A DNA stretch of 64,000 nt from NCBI GenBank assembly GCA_036867785.1, contig CP145427.1, positions 620,001-684,000 of the forward strand. Reading direction: 5' to 3'. The notes under the pieces were generated by a model. It searched no databases. It was not told the DNA's origin and was given only the letters and a program-made list of their open reading frames with translations. Made by a program: the position numbers and the translations under genes. This document shows positions 1 through 10,530 of this stretch, piece after piece. This DNA comes from Plasmodiophora brassicae (lineage: Eukaryota > Endomyxa: Phytomyxea > Phytomyxea > Plasmodiophorida). Position 1 is the stretch's first letter, and every line of letters begins with the position of its first letter.

Positions 1-3000
1 GTCACGATCGACACGACCTGGCGCAGCGACCGCAGGTCGATCGACGACACGTCGCGCCCGTCGATCAGGACCTGCCCGGCCTGCACGTCGTAGAAGCGCT
101 CGACGAGGCCGACGGCCGTCGACTTGCCGCACCCGCTGGCGCCGACCAGCGCGACGTACTGCCCCGGTTGCACCGTGATCGACAGGCCGCGAAGGACGCG
201 CAGGCCCGGGCGCGTCGGGTACTCGAACTGGACGTCCTTGAACTCGATCAGGCCGGGCGTGTTGTCGTGCGTGGCGACGACGGGCGACGTCGTCGGGTTG
301 GCGACGAGCGGCGTGCGCGCCAGCAGGCCGAGGACGTCGCGCGCGTACAGCAGCGCCTTGGTCAGGTCGGGCATCATGCTGAAGACGCGCCCGGACGACT
401 GGCCGGCGAAGATGACGGCCATCAGCACGGTGAACATGCGCTGCGTCGTGTACCCGTGGTTGATGAACAGGTACCCGCCGAACGCGAACGCGACCGCGTT
501 CACCAGGAACGTCATCGATTCGCTCAGGGCGAACAGGACGGAGCCGTAGATCGCGTGGTGCTTGCCGATGGCGAGCGGCTCGACCAGGTCGCGGCAGTAC
601 AGGTCGTAGACGTGCTGCTCGCGCGTCAGCGACGCCACCGTGCGCATGGCGCCGACCGCCTCGCAGGCGACCTGCGCCGACTTCTCGTAGTACTCCTTGG
701 TGGCGATGTTGCCCTTGCGCATCATGTCCATGCGCTTCTTGTTGCTGGCGACGATCAGCGGCAGGCAGGCCAGGACGACGAGCGCCAGCTCCCAGCCCGT
801 GATCAGCGAGACGAGGGCGGCGCCGACGACCCCGGTGCACAGCTCGAGCATGGAGCCGAGCGTCGACCCCGACATGTACTGGATCTGGGTCGCCGCCGAC
901 GACAGCGACGTGGTCAGCGCGCCGACCGAGTTGCGCGCCTCGTCGAACCAGCCAATCTCCTGGCTCAGCATCGCCTCCAGGCTCCGGTCGCGTATCCGCG
1001 TCGTCAGCTTCTCGCCGCTGATGCCGAAGAACGTGAACTTGAGGTAGTTGCCCAGGAAGCCGGCCAGCGAGATGACGAAGAACATGAGGGCCCAGAAGTT
1101 CGTGTCGGTGCGCAGGTCGGGGCCCTTCTCGTAGAACACCTCGAGGATGCGCCCGAAGATGTAGGCGAACGCCGGCATGATGGCGCCGCTGATGACGGCG
1201 CCCAGCAGGCCGACCGCAATGTACCGGGCCTCGGGCGCGTTCAACCGCAGGATCTCCCACATGACGGTGAAGCCGCCGCCGACAAAGACGCCGTTCAGGC
1301 GCTGCTCGGCGGCGGCGGCGGTGTCGACGACGACGGCCGGGTCGCTGCCGCTGGCGATCTGGACGGCGTCCGGGTCGACCTTCTTGGCGTCGTTCAGGTT
1401 GACGTGCGACCCGGACGGCGGCAGGCCGGCCCGGGCCATCGTGATGGCCTGCGCGTCGACCAGGCGCCGGTACATGCCGGCGTCCACGCGCATCAGCGAC
1501 TCGTGCGTGCCCTGCTCGACGACGCGGCCCTGGTCCATGACGACAATCTTGTCGGCGTGGCGGATCGTGCTGAGGCGGTGCGCGATCACGAGCGTCGTGC
1601 GCCCCTTAGACGCCTGGTCCAGCGCCTCCTGGACGACGCGCTCGCTGTGCGTGTCCAGCGCCGACGTCGCCTCGTCCAGCAGCAGCAGGCGCGGGTTCTT
1701 CACGATGCTCCTGGCGATCGCGATGCGCTGCTTCTGCCCGCCCGACAGCAGCAGGCCGCGTTCGCCGATCTGCGTGTCGTACCCGTCGGGCAGCTTGCTG
1801 ATGAAGTCGTGGGCGTTCGCCTGGCGGCACGCGTCGACGACCAGGTCGCGCTGGCGCTCCGGCGGCAGCGCCTGCAGGTCGGTGCCGATCAGGCCGTGGG
1901 CCACGTTCTCGGCGATGGACGCCTTGAACAGGGTCGGCTCCTGCGTCACGTACCCGATCTGGGTGCGCAGCCAGCGCACGTTCAGGGCGCGCACGTCGAC
2001 GCCGTCCAGCTCGACGGTGCCGCTGTCCGCCTCGTAGAAGCGCTCGAGCAGCTGGAACAGGGTGGACTTGCCCGACCCGGACGACCCGACCAGGGCGCAG
2101 GTCTGGCCGGGCGCGACGTCCAGGTCGAAGTCGATCAGCGCGGGCTGGTCCGGCCGCGACGGGTACCGGAAGCAGACCTGGCGGGCGCGGATGGCCCCGT
2201 CCACCCGGGCGGGCTTCGTGCCGCCCTCGCTGTAGACGTCGATGGGCGGCACGCGGTCGATCGTCTCGTAGAGCGTCGTGGCGGCGCCGATGGCGAACCC
2301 GATGTTCTGCAGGCTGCCGCTGGAGCCGGCGACGGTGAACGCCCCGATCAGGACGGCCATGTAGCACGTGACGATGTTGCCCGGCGTCAGGTCGCCGTTG
2401 ATCAGCAACGTGCCGCCGTAGTAGAACGCCAGGCTGTACATGTTGTAGATGATGAACTGGAACATGCCGAACACGACGCCGGTCAGCAGCTGCTTCTTGA
2501 TGCCGACGCGCTCGGCGTCGAGCAGCATGCGCCTGTACAGCGACAGGAGCTTGGCCTCGGCCGAGAACGCACGCACGGTCCGGACGGCGGCGAGCGTCTC
2601 CTCGGCGACGTTGCCGGCCAGCGCGTACTTGTCGAGGCCGGCGCGCGTGTAGATCACGACCCACTTGCGGAACACGCCGACCAGGACGCCCATGGCGGGG
2701 ACGGCGCAGATCAGGACGAGCGTCAGCTGCCACGACTTGGTGAACGCGATGATGAACGCCGACACGAACGTGCTGAAGTTCATGGCCAGCTGCGGCACCT
2801 TCTCGCCGATCCCGTCCTGGACCATCTGCGTGTCGGCGATGATCCGGGTGCTGACCGACCCGCCGCCCTCCCCGTCAAAGTACGCGATGTTCTGCCGCAG
2901 CGTCGCCTTCAGGTACGCCTTGCGCAGGCGGTTCGCGCTCGTCTCCGCCGTGTACGCCCAGCACGCCACGTACGCGTACGTGCAGACGGCCAGGCCGACG

Positions 3001-3332
3001 CCCAGGTAGACAAAGTAGAGCACCTTGGCGTTCAGGTCCGCCTGCAACTTCGTGTCCGTTTCGGTGCCGCGCCCGGTCTGCTTCCAGATCTGGAACGCGC
3101 CCAGGTCGTCGGCCAGGCCGCCGAACACGATCGTCATCAGGGGCTGAGCGGCGCCCGCCACCATGGCCGCCACGACGCCCGCCGCCATCATCACGCGGTC
3201 CTTCCGGGTCGTGAACCGGAACAGGACCTGCGAGAACGACACGGTCGGGCGCCGCGCCGGCTTTCGTCGCGGCGACGACGCCGGCGCCGCCTTGCCGTCC
3301 CCGGCATCGTCGGTCGTGTTCGGCCCCGACAT
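1..3332 (-). CDS. ABCB-type (P-glycoprotein/MDR) ABC transporter, 3' part cut by window edge
   Basis: A full-size ATP-driven exporter of the ABCB family, expected in the plasma membrane or an organelle membrane and moving lipids or hydrophobic compounds. The ATG at 3332 opens one uninterrupted frame of about 1,110 codons to the window edge. Order: short basic N-terminus; first six-helix domain (about 3220-2350); NBD1 with Walker A GSSGSGKST near 2055-2105, signature LSGGQKQR near 1717-1745 and Walker B LLLLDE followed by ATSALD near 1660-1690; linker with low-complexity residues near 1300-1400; second membrane domain (about 1260-300); then NBD2, of which only Walker A (GASGCGKST, near 115-155) lies in the window. 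Family members run to about 1,250-1,300 residues, so roughly the last 150-200 are missing. No intron is needed over 3.3 kb, unlike most neighbours. Substrate cannot be told from sequence. Confidence 0.95.
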   Translation of the reverse strand, partial: MSGPNTTDDAGDGKAAPASSPRRKPARRPTVSFSQVLFRFTTRKDRVMMAAGVVAAMVAGAAQPLMTIVFGGLADDLGAFQIWKQTGRGTETDTKLQADLNAKVLYFVYLGVGLAVCTYAYVACWAYTAETSANRLRKAYLKATLRQNIAYFDGEGGGSVSTRIIADTQMVQDGIGEKVPQLAMNFSTFVSAFIIAFTKSWQLTLVLICAVPAMGVLVGVFRKWVVIYTRAGLDKYALAGNVAEETLAAVRTVRAFSAEAKLLSLYRRMLLDAERVGIKKQLLTGVVFGMFQFIIYNMYSLAFYYGGTLLINGDLTPGNIVTCYMAVLIGAFTVAGSSGSLQNIGFAIGAATTLYETIDRVPPIDVYSEGGTKPARVDGAIRARQVCFRYPSRPDQPALIDFDLDVAPGQTCALVGSSGSGKSTLFQLLERFYEADSGTVELDGVDVRALNVRWLRTQIGYVTQEPTLFKASIAENVAHGLIGTDLQALPPERQRDLVVDACRQANAHDFISKLPDGYDTQIGERGLLLSGGQKQRIAIARSIVKNPRLLLLDEATSALDTHSERVVQEALDQASKGRTTLVIAHRLSTIRHADKIVVMDQGRVVEQGTHESLMRVDAGMYRRLVDAQAITMARAGLPPSGSHVNLNDAKKVDPDAVQIASGSDPAVVVDTAAAAEQRLNGVFVGGGFTVMWEILRLNAPEARYIAVGLLGAVISGAIMPAFAYIFGRILEVFYEKGPDLRTDTNFWALMFFVISLAGFLGNYLKFTFFGISGEKLTTRIRDRSLEAMLSQEIGWFDEARNSVGALTTSLSSAATQIQYMSGSTLGSMLELCTGVVGAALVSLITGWELALVVLACLPLIVASNKKRMDMMRKGNIATKEYYEKSAQVACEAVGAMRTVASLTREQHVYDLYCRDLVEPLAIGKHHAIYGSVLFALSESMTFLVNAVAFAFGGYLFINHGYTTQRMFTVLMAVIFAGQSSGRVFSMMPDLTKALLYARDVLGLLARTPLVANPTTSPVVATHDNTPGLIEFKDVQFEYPTRPGLRVLRGLSITVQPGQYVALVGASGCGKSTAVGLVERFYDVQAGQVLIDGRDVSSIDLRSLRQVVSIV

Positions 3333-3592
3333 GCCGCCGGTGCTCGGCGAATGCGGGTTGTGGCGCGGGCAGAGGCGGCGCACACGAACACGCGCCAGTG
3401 GCGCCTGGGACCGGTTGCCCAGCTGCGACCCCGATCCGTTCCGTTCGAATGGACGCGTCGCACCACACCCCTGCTGCTGCTGCTGCTCCTGCCGCTGCTG
3501 CTGCCAGGCAGGGAGTTCTAGAATGTGACGCGACCGATCCGACCTACCGCACGGAGGAGACACGACCAGACGCGGTACCGTTATAATGCATG

Positions 3593-3928
3593 TCACGAGC
3601 GGTTGCACGGGCCGGCGTCCAGCCCGACGTCGCACGCGTGCGTGCGTTCGCGCCGGAACTCAGTGCGTCCGTCCACGATCAAGGCCTCGTCGGGCGCCCT
3701 CTGGGCAAAGCTGGCGCCAGTGCGGACGAGTGCTGGTACAGGGTCGAAGATCTCGGCAGCGCGTCCGCCGACATTAACGGTCACCACGCGCCGATGGGGC
3801 TCGCCGGTGCTGTTGCTGGGTAGGGCGCCACCACCATGTCCTTGCGCCTGTTCGGGATGGACGTTGTTGCCCTGGGACGACAGAACGGCGACGGCGGCCA
3901 CGGTCGCCGTCAGCGCCCAGGCCAGCAT
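3593..3928 (-). CDS. Possible small secreted protein, 111 aa
   Basis: A weak candidate gene between the ABCB gene and the protease-like gene. From the ATG at 3928 the product begins MLAWALTATVAAVAVLSSQ, which reads like a signal peptide, followed by about 90 residues with two cysteines (in a THACDVG and a GPCNRS context near the end) and no domain I recognise. The frame stays open upstream to 4114 but with no ATG there. In GC-rich DNA open frames of this length arise by chance, so existence rests only on the signal-like N-terminus. If real it would be a short secreted protein of the kind parasites use outside the cell, but nothing here shows such a role. Confidence 0.3.
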   Translation of the reverse strand: MLAWALTATVAAVAVLSSQGNNVHPEQAQGHGGGALPSNSTGEPHRRVVTVNVGGRAAEIFDPVPALVRTGASFAQRAPDEALIVDGRTEFRRERTHACDVGLDAGPCNRS

Positions 3929-4453
3929 TGCGGACGAGATAGCGCACAGGGAACAACCGCGTCGTCGACTGGACCGCGCAAGCGCGAGGGGGAACCCGGA
4001 ACGGCACTGGCAGTATGAAAGCCCCCAATCCGGCGTCGGGGTCACAGTGCGATTTTGTCCGCGGCGCCCCTCCGCGACGTCAGATGCTGTGCCAGTGACC
4101 CTGCAGGATGCCACGGACGACGCTGCCGAATCATTCCGTTGTGGTCACTACCCTGGTCGACCACCACCCTGTTTTACGGTGGGCGTCCAAGGCACCGACG
4201 GACAAGTCAACAGGCACCTTCGAGCGATTGTATAGTACGGTGGTCACGAAGGAGCCTGCGCCCACCTGGCCTCCCGCGCTACTCATGTTTTGTCGCGCTC
4301 CTCGCGATAGGTCGCGATGAACTGTGACGTGGGTGAGTATCACGTGTTTTATTAAAAACGTACAAATCGAGCGGAGCAACGATAACCCATTCGAGACCTG
4401 GTACGGGCTCTGCCGATCGATGCTGCAGCCGTCAATGATGGTCGTAACACGAA
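3929..4453. other. Intergenic stretch, no gene seen
   Basis: Several short open frames occur on both strands but none has a domain, a signal peptide or plausible splicing. Base composition falls gradually toward the protease-like gene. Confidence 0.5.
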
Positions 4454-5830
4454 CTAAATCAGCAGCCTGTTGCGGATCTCATCGGGAATCGTCGTGATGA
4501 ATATCTCACTGGAGTCACCTGTTCCCGGTTGCATCATGAATCGAACGACGCCGAGTATCTGACCGGTATCGCCTCGTCGAAGAAAGATCGGGGTCCCACA
4601 AGCGCCTCTCAGGAAACGGGTGGGCAGGGAGCAGATCAAGACAGCCACAGAGAGCGTCCGCCTGACGCGGTCGTTGGAGTCGATTATTCGCATCCGTGCG
4701 ATCTGGTGCATCATGCGGCACCGCACGACTCCCAGGTTCAACGCCTCCGGGTAGAACTCGTACTCTTCCCCAGGGACAAGGTCGTCAATTGTGCCCCACG
4801 ATCCAAGGTGGATTCCGAGCATCCCTCCGATGCTTTCCACGTTGACGACGTTGGTAACGCAATCGGACATGCCCTTTTCGACCGTATACAAGGCAATATC
4901 GGACGGGCTGGACATACAGTCGTCCGTGTCGAAGACCCGTTGCATGTCATCCAGGCATTTTCTGACGATGCCGACGTCGATCGTTCCGTTCTCGCACGAG
5001 TGTCTCACGGGTTTCCAAAGGAACCGTCTCTCCGCGCTCGCCGTTCTACGCGTGAACAGGTTGAAGAACGACTTGCGAAGGCGGTGAGCCCATCTGTCCC
5101 GGAACGGGCGTACGAGCCCATGTGAAGGAATCCAGCCCTTCACCTTCGAATGCGGGTACTTCTTGGTGAACGGCCCGGAACAGGCTTGCATCCCGTGCGG
5201 GCCGAGCAGCTGGGTTCCAGGGAACAGGTCGGGGTCGTTGTGGCGAGCGCCCAACCCGGCTCCGTGCGGAGGAGGGGCCAGAACCTGCTGGGCCGCGGGA
5301 TGGTGCCCCAGTTCGACACTGTGCATTCTGTGGATCACAGAAGCGCCACCCAGCGTTACGGGCAGCGAACCCGAGCGTTTCGCGTCGACAAGTGCCTTCA
5401 GTGAGTGATGCCCAGCCAGTAGGATGGCCGTTCCATTCGTGGATCGGTGGTATACCACGGATACAGCACTCCGAAAGACGTTGTCAGCCGCAGCCAAGGC
5501 AGCCTCAGCGTTCGCAGCGTTGGGTATGGGGTCAGGTGTAGCCGGCACTATGGTTGTGGTTGGCGAAGGTTCACCAGGGTTCCTCACGGCGACCTCAACC
5601 GGAACTGGGCCAACGACAACGGCATACGGGGTTAAACCGCCCACCTTTTCGTAGGCGACATCGTCGACATCGTCATAGGACGCATAGTACACCAGGAGCA
5701 GTGGCGGATGCTCGCCGGCGTACATCATGCGAGGGAAGACCTGCTGGAGCTCCCTCCAGGCCACTGCGGCAGCCTGCACGCCCGCCAGATCGACATTAGG
5801 TAGAGGATCAGGTTTGAAGTGGACACTCAT
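4454..5830 (-). CDS. Trypsin-fold protease-like protein with Cys at the nucleophile position, 458 aa
   Basis: An intronless frame. The first in-frame ATG is at 5830; codons upstream to 5926 lack an ATG. Counting from this start, an N-terminal Ala/Pro-rich third is followed by features of the chymotrypsin fold in the right order: a strand plus His motif ILLAGHHSL (His141/142, near 5405), an Asp motif SPSDIALYTV (Asp311, near 4900; compare the trypsin DIALL motif), and a nucleophile motif RGACGTPIF (Cys411, near 4600; compare GDSGGP) followed by an ILGVVRF strand and the end about 45 residues later. Cys for Ser is the state known from picornavirus-type 3C proteases and is rare in cellular trypsin-fold enzymes. 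No signal peptide is evident. It looks whole. A second, very divergent gene at 36899-39139 has the same three motifs. Activity, and whether the lineage is cellular or derived from an old RNA-virus protease, is open. Confidence 0.6.
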   Translation of the reverse strand: MSVHFKPDPLPNVDLAGVQAAAVAWRELQQVFPRMMYAGEHPPLLLVYYASYDDVDDVAYEKVGGLTPYAVVVGPVPVEVAVRNPGEPSPTTTIVPATPDPIPNAANAEAALAAADNVFRSAVSVVYHRSTNGTAILLAGHHSLKALVDAKRSGSLPVTLGGASVIHRMHSVELGHHPAAQQVLAPPPHGAGLGARHNDPDLFPGTQLLGPHGMQACSGPFTKKYPHSKVKGWIPSHGLVRPFRDRWAHRLRKSFFNLFTRRTASAERRFLWKPVRHSCENGTIDVGIVRKCLDDMQRVFDTDDCMSSPSDIALYTVEKGMSDCVTNVVNVESIGGMLGIHLGSWGTIDDLVPGEEYEFYPEALNLGVVRCRMMHQIARMRIIDSNDRVRRTLSVAVLICSLPTRFLRGACGTPIFLRRGDTGQILGVVRFMMQPGTGDSSEIFITTIPDEIRNRLLI

Positions 5831-6301
5831 CGCCACGCCGATGGGAACCGCTCCAACCCCCTGAATCTTCCAATGGCGCCCTGCCCGTGTGTGACCTGTC
5901 TCACTTGGGGGCGGCCTCGGGACCACACACCCGGAAGCCCGTCCCCCTCAATCTGACGCGTCCAACCCAGAATACACACAGCACGTGAATAGCCCTGTTT
6001 TCGTCTTCAATGGCCTGAGCCTGAACACGTTGTCTGCGTCTGGGGTGCTCAGCGACGGGGGGCAATCCCCGAGTGATCACCGACAGGCGAAGACGACAGA
6101 ACGCATCTGACGGCGCGGGGCCCTGTCCTGCGTGCGCGCGCCGACGCAGTCCGCAGAGTCGCCGTCGACGCAGTCCGCAGAGTCGCGGCGACGACTGGGG
6201 GAGGGGGTGAAACGGTTCGCCCCCGGGCCCGGCCGGCGGACGGGGCCCCGTGTGACCGCGTCGCGTTTCTGTGCGCGGCCCGGGGCCACCCGTCAACCGT
6301 G
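5831..6301. promoter_or_regulatory. Shared upstream region between divergent genes
   Basis: This stretch lies between the minus-strand protease-like gene and the plus-strand MFSD5-like gene, so it should carry both promoters. No TATA-like element is convincing. It includes the short tandem repeat listed separately. Confidence 0.4.
6143..6185. repeat. Short tandem repeat, 24-bp period
   Basis: The 19-base word GACGCAGTCCGCAGAGTCG occurs at 6143-6161 and again at 6167-6185, upstream of the MFSD5-like gene. Confidence 0.8.
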
Positions 6302-7927
6302 ATGGCGCACGACTCGCCGGACGTCGCCGGCCAGGGCAAGGTCATGATCGTGTCGTGCTTCGCGCTGCTGTGCCTGGCGCTGGGCGCGTTCAGGGCGTAC
6401 GCCGCCAGGACGAAACGGGGCGCCGTCGTCATTGACGTCAGCGGCGGCGGCGGCGGCGGCCGCCCGGAACGATCCGCGACGTTCGTCGCGTTCGAACGGA
6501 TGTACCTGTTCGTCTACCTGACCGTCATGGCGTCCGACTGGCTCCAGGGCCCATACGTGTAGGCGTGCGCCCGCCGATGGTGTGGTTCCCCGCCCGCGGT
6601 TGACGACCCCGCTGCGCTGTCTCAGGTACGAACTCTACCGGTTCTACGGGTTCGACCAGAAGGCCATCGCGTTCCTGTTCGTCATCGGGTTCGGATCCAG
6701 CATGGTCTTCGGCACGTTCATCGGGTCCATCGCCGACAAATAGTACGGGGCAGGCGTTCCCGTTGCCCGGTGCGTTGTGCCTTACGCGGGTGCCGTCTTG
6801 CAGCGGCCGGAAGGCGTCCTGCCAGCTGTTCTGCGTCCTGTACGCGCTCGGCTGCCTGGTCAAGCACAGCAGCTCGCTGGCGTGGCTGCTGGTCGGCCGG
6901 CTGCTGGGCGGGATCTCCACCTCGATCCTGTTCTCGTCGTTCGAGTCCTGGATGGTGAAGCAGCATCACAGCCGCGGGTTCCCGTCCGACCACCTGTCGA
7001 TGACGTTCTCGAAGTCGACCACGGGCAACGGCATCGTCGCCATCGCCGCCGGCATCGTCGCCAACACGGCGCACGACTTCTTCGGCCCCGTCGGCCCGTT
7101 CGACGTCGCCGCCGTGCTGCTGACCGTCGCCCTCGTCGTCATCTCGTCGACGTGGGACGAGAATTACGGCGACGCCAGCGTCGACGTCAACCGTGCGTTC
7201 CAGTCGGCGATCGGCCGCATCCGCAACGACGGCAAGATCCTCGTGCTGGGCACGGCGCAGTCGCTGTTCGAGGCCTCCATGTACGTCTTCGTGTTCCTGT
7301 GGACCCCGGCGCTGGGCGAGACGAGCGCCGGCCCCATCGAGCATGGCTGGATCTTTGCCTGCTTCATGCTCTGCACGATGATTGGCAGCCAGGTGCGTCG
7401 TCGCGTGTGCCGGCGCCGGTCGTCATTGACGACGGGTCGCAGGTGTTCGGCCACCTGGTGTCGCTCAGGGTCCCCGTCGAAGACTTCCTGCCGCAGGTGT
7501 TCGGCGTCGCGTCGATCGCCCTGGCGATCCCGGCGGTGGTGCCGTCGTTCACGCTGCGCCTGCTATCGTTCTTCGTGTTCGAGGTCTGCTGCGGCCTGTA
7601 CTGGCCCGGCATGGGCACGCTGCGCGGCCGGTACATCCCCGACGACATCCGCAGCACCGTCATGAACCTGTTCCGCCTGCCGCTCAACTTCATCGTCGTC
7701 GTCACCCTGCTATACGTAAGCGCGGTCGGGTCGGCACACGCGACGCAGCCATCTGATGTTCGCCTGTGCACGCGCAGCTGGAGCGGATGGACAAGAGGGC
7801 CGTCTGGCTGATGTGCGCCTGCATGCAGGCGGCGGGCGCCATCACGCAGACGCGCCTGAAGGCGTTCCTGTACGCCAAGGTCCCGGCGGGCGACTCGTCC
7901 GCTGCCGTCGACGCCGACGCCGACTGA
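6302..7927 (+). CDS. MFSD5: MFSD5-like major facilitator (molybdate-anion transporter family)
   Basis: A twelve-helix major facilitator close to animal MFSD5, whose family is linked to molybdate uptake. Diagnostic stretches are SDWLQGPYVYELY in the first helix, IADKYGRKASCQLF after helix 2, and GRLLGGISTSILFSSFE in helix 4. Five exons join in frame: 6302-6558, 6626-6742, 6804-7392, 7443-7715 and 7778-7927; introns are 50-67 bp with GT-AG ends. I chose the ATG at 6302; it is followed by a Gly-rich patch and a first helix. The stop is 54 bp from the stop of the convergent F-BAR gene. The product is about 460 residues, normal for the family. Substrate is inferred from family only. Confidence 0.9.
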
Positions 7928-7981
7928 CGCGACAGTGCCATCCCAGCAGTACACGTACACACCCGCCATGCTTCATTAACT

Positions 7982-9650
7982 CTAGATGTGGACCTGGTCG
8001 GCATCCTGTAACAGAACGGGTCAGCCGGATTTGACAACGCGTTCGGTACGCGCGGGGACGAACCTTCGCCGAGCCGTCATCGGCGGCGGCATCCTTCTTC
8101 TGCTGGGCAGTGGCGGCGCCGTTCCGGTCCACCCAGGCGGCGAGGTCGTCGTAGACGGCCACGTGGCGGCAGGCCTGGCCCAGGTCCCAGCTGTACGCCA
8201 GGCGCTGCCTGAGCAGGGCGCCGTCCAGTTGCAGGGCGCGGTCGAGGCAGTCGACCAGCACCTGCATGCGCTGCACGTCGAGCGCCTCTACCTGCTCCAG
8301 CAGGCTCATGCGCTTCGTGCGCAGGTACCCGCGCTGGACCAGCGCCGCTTCCTTGGCGGCGACCATCTCCCGCTCGGCGGTCGGAATCGACGCACGCGCC
8401 GCCTCCACCTTCTTCGCGTTCCTGTCCGCGATGAACGACGCGATCTGGTTCTTCGTCGGCGTCGTCGGCGCCCGCTCGTTCGACACCGTCTTCACCAGGG
8501 CGTTCATCCGGTCGGACGCCTTCAGGAACAGCGCGTCCTTGGCGCGAACCTCGTCCAGCGCCGCCTTGTGCTCCACGTTCACCGCTTGCGCGTACGCCTT
8601 CAGGTCGGCTCGCTGGCGCTCCAGGCTGGCCACGACATCGCCCACGTTCTGCTGGTAGACCCCGCAGAACTGGACGTCCTTGTCGGCCGCCTCCACCAGA
8701 CGGCCAACGAACGCGTTCAGCGACCTGCACCGGGGCAACAACGAAGTCAGGCAACGTCCCGCACGCGTGCGCGCTTGCGCTGGGTCGGCGCCCGACCTGG
8801 AGTCGGGTTCGTTGGCTTTGAGCGCGGCGGCCAGCTTCGCCACGTCGTGCGCGTGCTTCAGCTCCAGGTGCGCGCGGGCCTTGAAGAACGCCGCCAGCGA
8901 TTTCGCCGTCCGCTTCGCCTGCTGCAGGTGGGCGACGACCTGGGCCCAGTCGATCTCCTGTGCACACGCGGTCACCTCTCTTCCCAGTCGTCCACAGCCG
9001 GGCGCGGGTGCCCGATCGCGTCCACCGACCTGCAATCGATCCGAGAAGTGCAGGGGCCTGTGCTGCGCGCCGTCCGCCTCGTTGAGGCCCTGGCCCGAGT
9101 CTGGTCGCGCGACGCCGCTGTTGTTCCCCGAGTCTCTCGGCAGCGTACTGCCGCACTGGTCGCAGAAGCGGGCCCCGGCTCGCGGGTGGCTCCCACACGA
9201 CCCACAGTCGTCGTCCGGCGGTCGCTCCGACGCTGACGTTGTGCCTTGCCAGGACGGGTGCGACGCGAGCAGCGTCCGCGGATCTGACGACTGGTTCGGG
9301 GCGTGCGACGGCGACGCACGCGCGATCGGCGACGAGGCACCGGCGCTGAGCGGGTCTGCGCGATCCGACCCGACCGACAGCTCGTGGAGCCGCGCGCTCA
9401 GCGACGACGGCGGCGGCACCGGCCGACCTGGAGACGCGAGTGCCGGGTACGAAGGCGACACAGCACGACCAGTATCGTCCGTCGCCGGGTCGCCCACCGT
9501 CTGCTGCACTGGTAACGGCAGCGGCGACTCCCTCCTCGTCCTAGGCGCCGAGTCGGACGACTGCGGCGTCACGTTCTTCTGCCGCCTCTGCATCTGCAGC
9601 TGGACCGGATCCACAGGCGGCGGCGGCGGCGCGCTCGTGTCGTCCGACAT
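7982..9650 (-). CDS. F-BAR domain protein with N-terminal zinc ribbon
   Basis: A membrane-curving adaptor of the F-BAR type, expected at endocytic or actin-rich membranes. The first ~140 residues are Pro/Ser-rich and disordered; then comes a zinc ribbon (CGSCG...FCDQCGSTL, near 9150-9210); then a long helical region starting [15 protein letters not shown] with the FCH hallmark [18 protein letters not shown], and further coiled-coil to the C-terminus. Likely exons on the minus strand: 9650-9030, 8957-8797, 8724-8064 and 8005-7982, the last adding only a few residues before the stop. Two of the introns are each exactly 72 bp, in frame and free of stops, so retaining them would add 24 residues; the third is 58 bp and does shift the frame. 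No SH3 domain is seen. The zinc ribbon pairing with F-BAR is unusual to me. Confidence 0.85.
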
Positions 9651-9931
9651 TGCGTATCACGAGGCGGCGCGGCGCGTGCCTGTCCCATACGCAGCCCCCG
9701 GATCGAATCTCCACAGGCTTGCCAGCGAAGGTACGCCCGGGTAGCAGCCGCGAATGGCCAAAGGTGTTCGAGGCTCAGGGGGCCCCTTTACAGCGCCGCC
9801 GGCAAAAAAATCGACTCGGGTCCTGTCGCATCCTTTTTGCAGCGTGGTTCATGTGCAGCCCGCGGCTGATGCCAGTGGGCGGCGGAGTCCGTGGCGGTAG
9901 CTGTAGGCAGACAGAGGCGCGTCGGGTCGCG

Positions 9932-10321
9932 ATGCCGGCGGTGGGGATCCCGGTGAAGCTGGTCCACGAGGCCGAAGGGCACATCATCACGGTCGAGATG
10001 GTGACCGGCGAGCTGTACCGCGGGCAGATGGTCGAGGCGGAGGACACGATGAACCTGTCGCTGTGCAACGTGACGTGCACCGGACGCGACGGCCGCATCT
10101 CGAAGCTGGAGCACATCTACGTCCGCGGCAGCAAGATCCGGTTCATGATCATGCCGGACATGCTGAAGAACGCACCGATGTTCAAGAAGATCGGCAAGGC
10201 GAAAGGACAGCCGGTCGGGCATGGCCTCGGCGCCGGGCGAGGCCTCCGACAAAGCGGCCCGCCTCTTGCCGGGCGCGGGGGACGTGCCACCGGCCCACCA
10301 CGCTCGGGTGCGCCGTACTAG
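9932..10321 (+). CDS. SNRPD3: Small nuclear ribonucleoprotein Sm D3
   Basis: A core subunit of the heptameric Sm ring of spliceosomal snRNPs in the nucleus. The ATG at 9932 opens [17 protein letters not shown], matching the D3 N-terminus. Sm1 carries the [19 protein letters not shown] stretch and Sm2 carries [19 protein letters not shown]. The tail is Gly/Arg-rich (GRGGRATG), as usual for D3 and a target for arginine methylation. It is 129 residues and intronless. The next gene upstream is the divergent F-BAR gene, 281 bp away. The call is secure. Confidence 0.97.
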   Translation: MPAVGIPVKLVHEAEGHIITVEMVTGELYRGQMVEAEDTMNLSLCNVTCTGRDGRISKLEHIYVRGSKIRFMIMPDMLKNAPMFKKIGKAKGQPVGHGLGAGRGLRQSGPPLAGRGGRATGPPRSGAPY

Positions 10322-10530
10322 TAGCCGACATTACTGCCCGATCCGCGCCAACCGCGCCTGTACTGCATATTCAACAAACCGGCACATATGTGATATTGTT
10401 ACCCTAGTCAGTCGTGCTGCGGCGTCGTGTTTGGGTTGCTTCCCACCAAGTACGCCCTCTCGAACGTGTGCAGCAAACTGCGCGTCGAGCTGCAGCTCGC
10501 GCAGGCAGCGTCCGTCAGTTGGGTAACACC

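Noticed and set aside
168-3521. A 1,117-codon open frame on the plus strand opposite the ABCB gene
   Set aside because: It is Arg/Ala/Asp-rich with no domain and mirrors the GC-rich third-position pattern of the real minus-strand gene, which has all ABC motifs.
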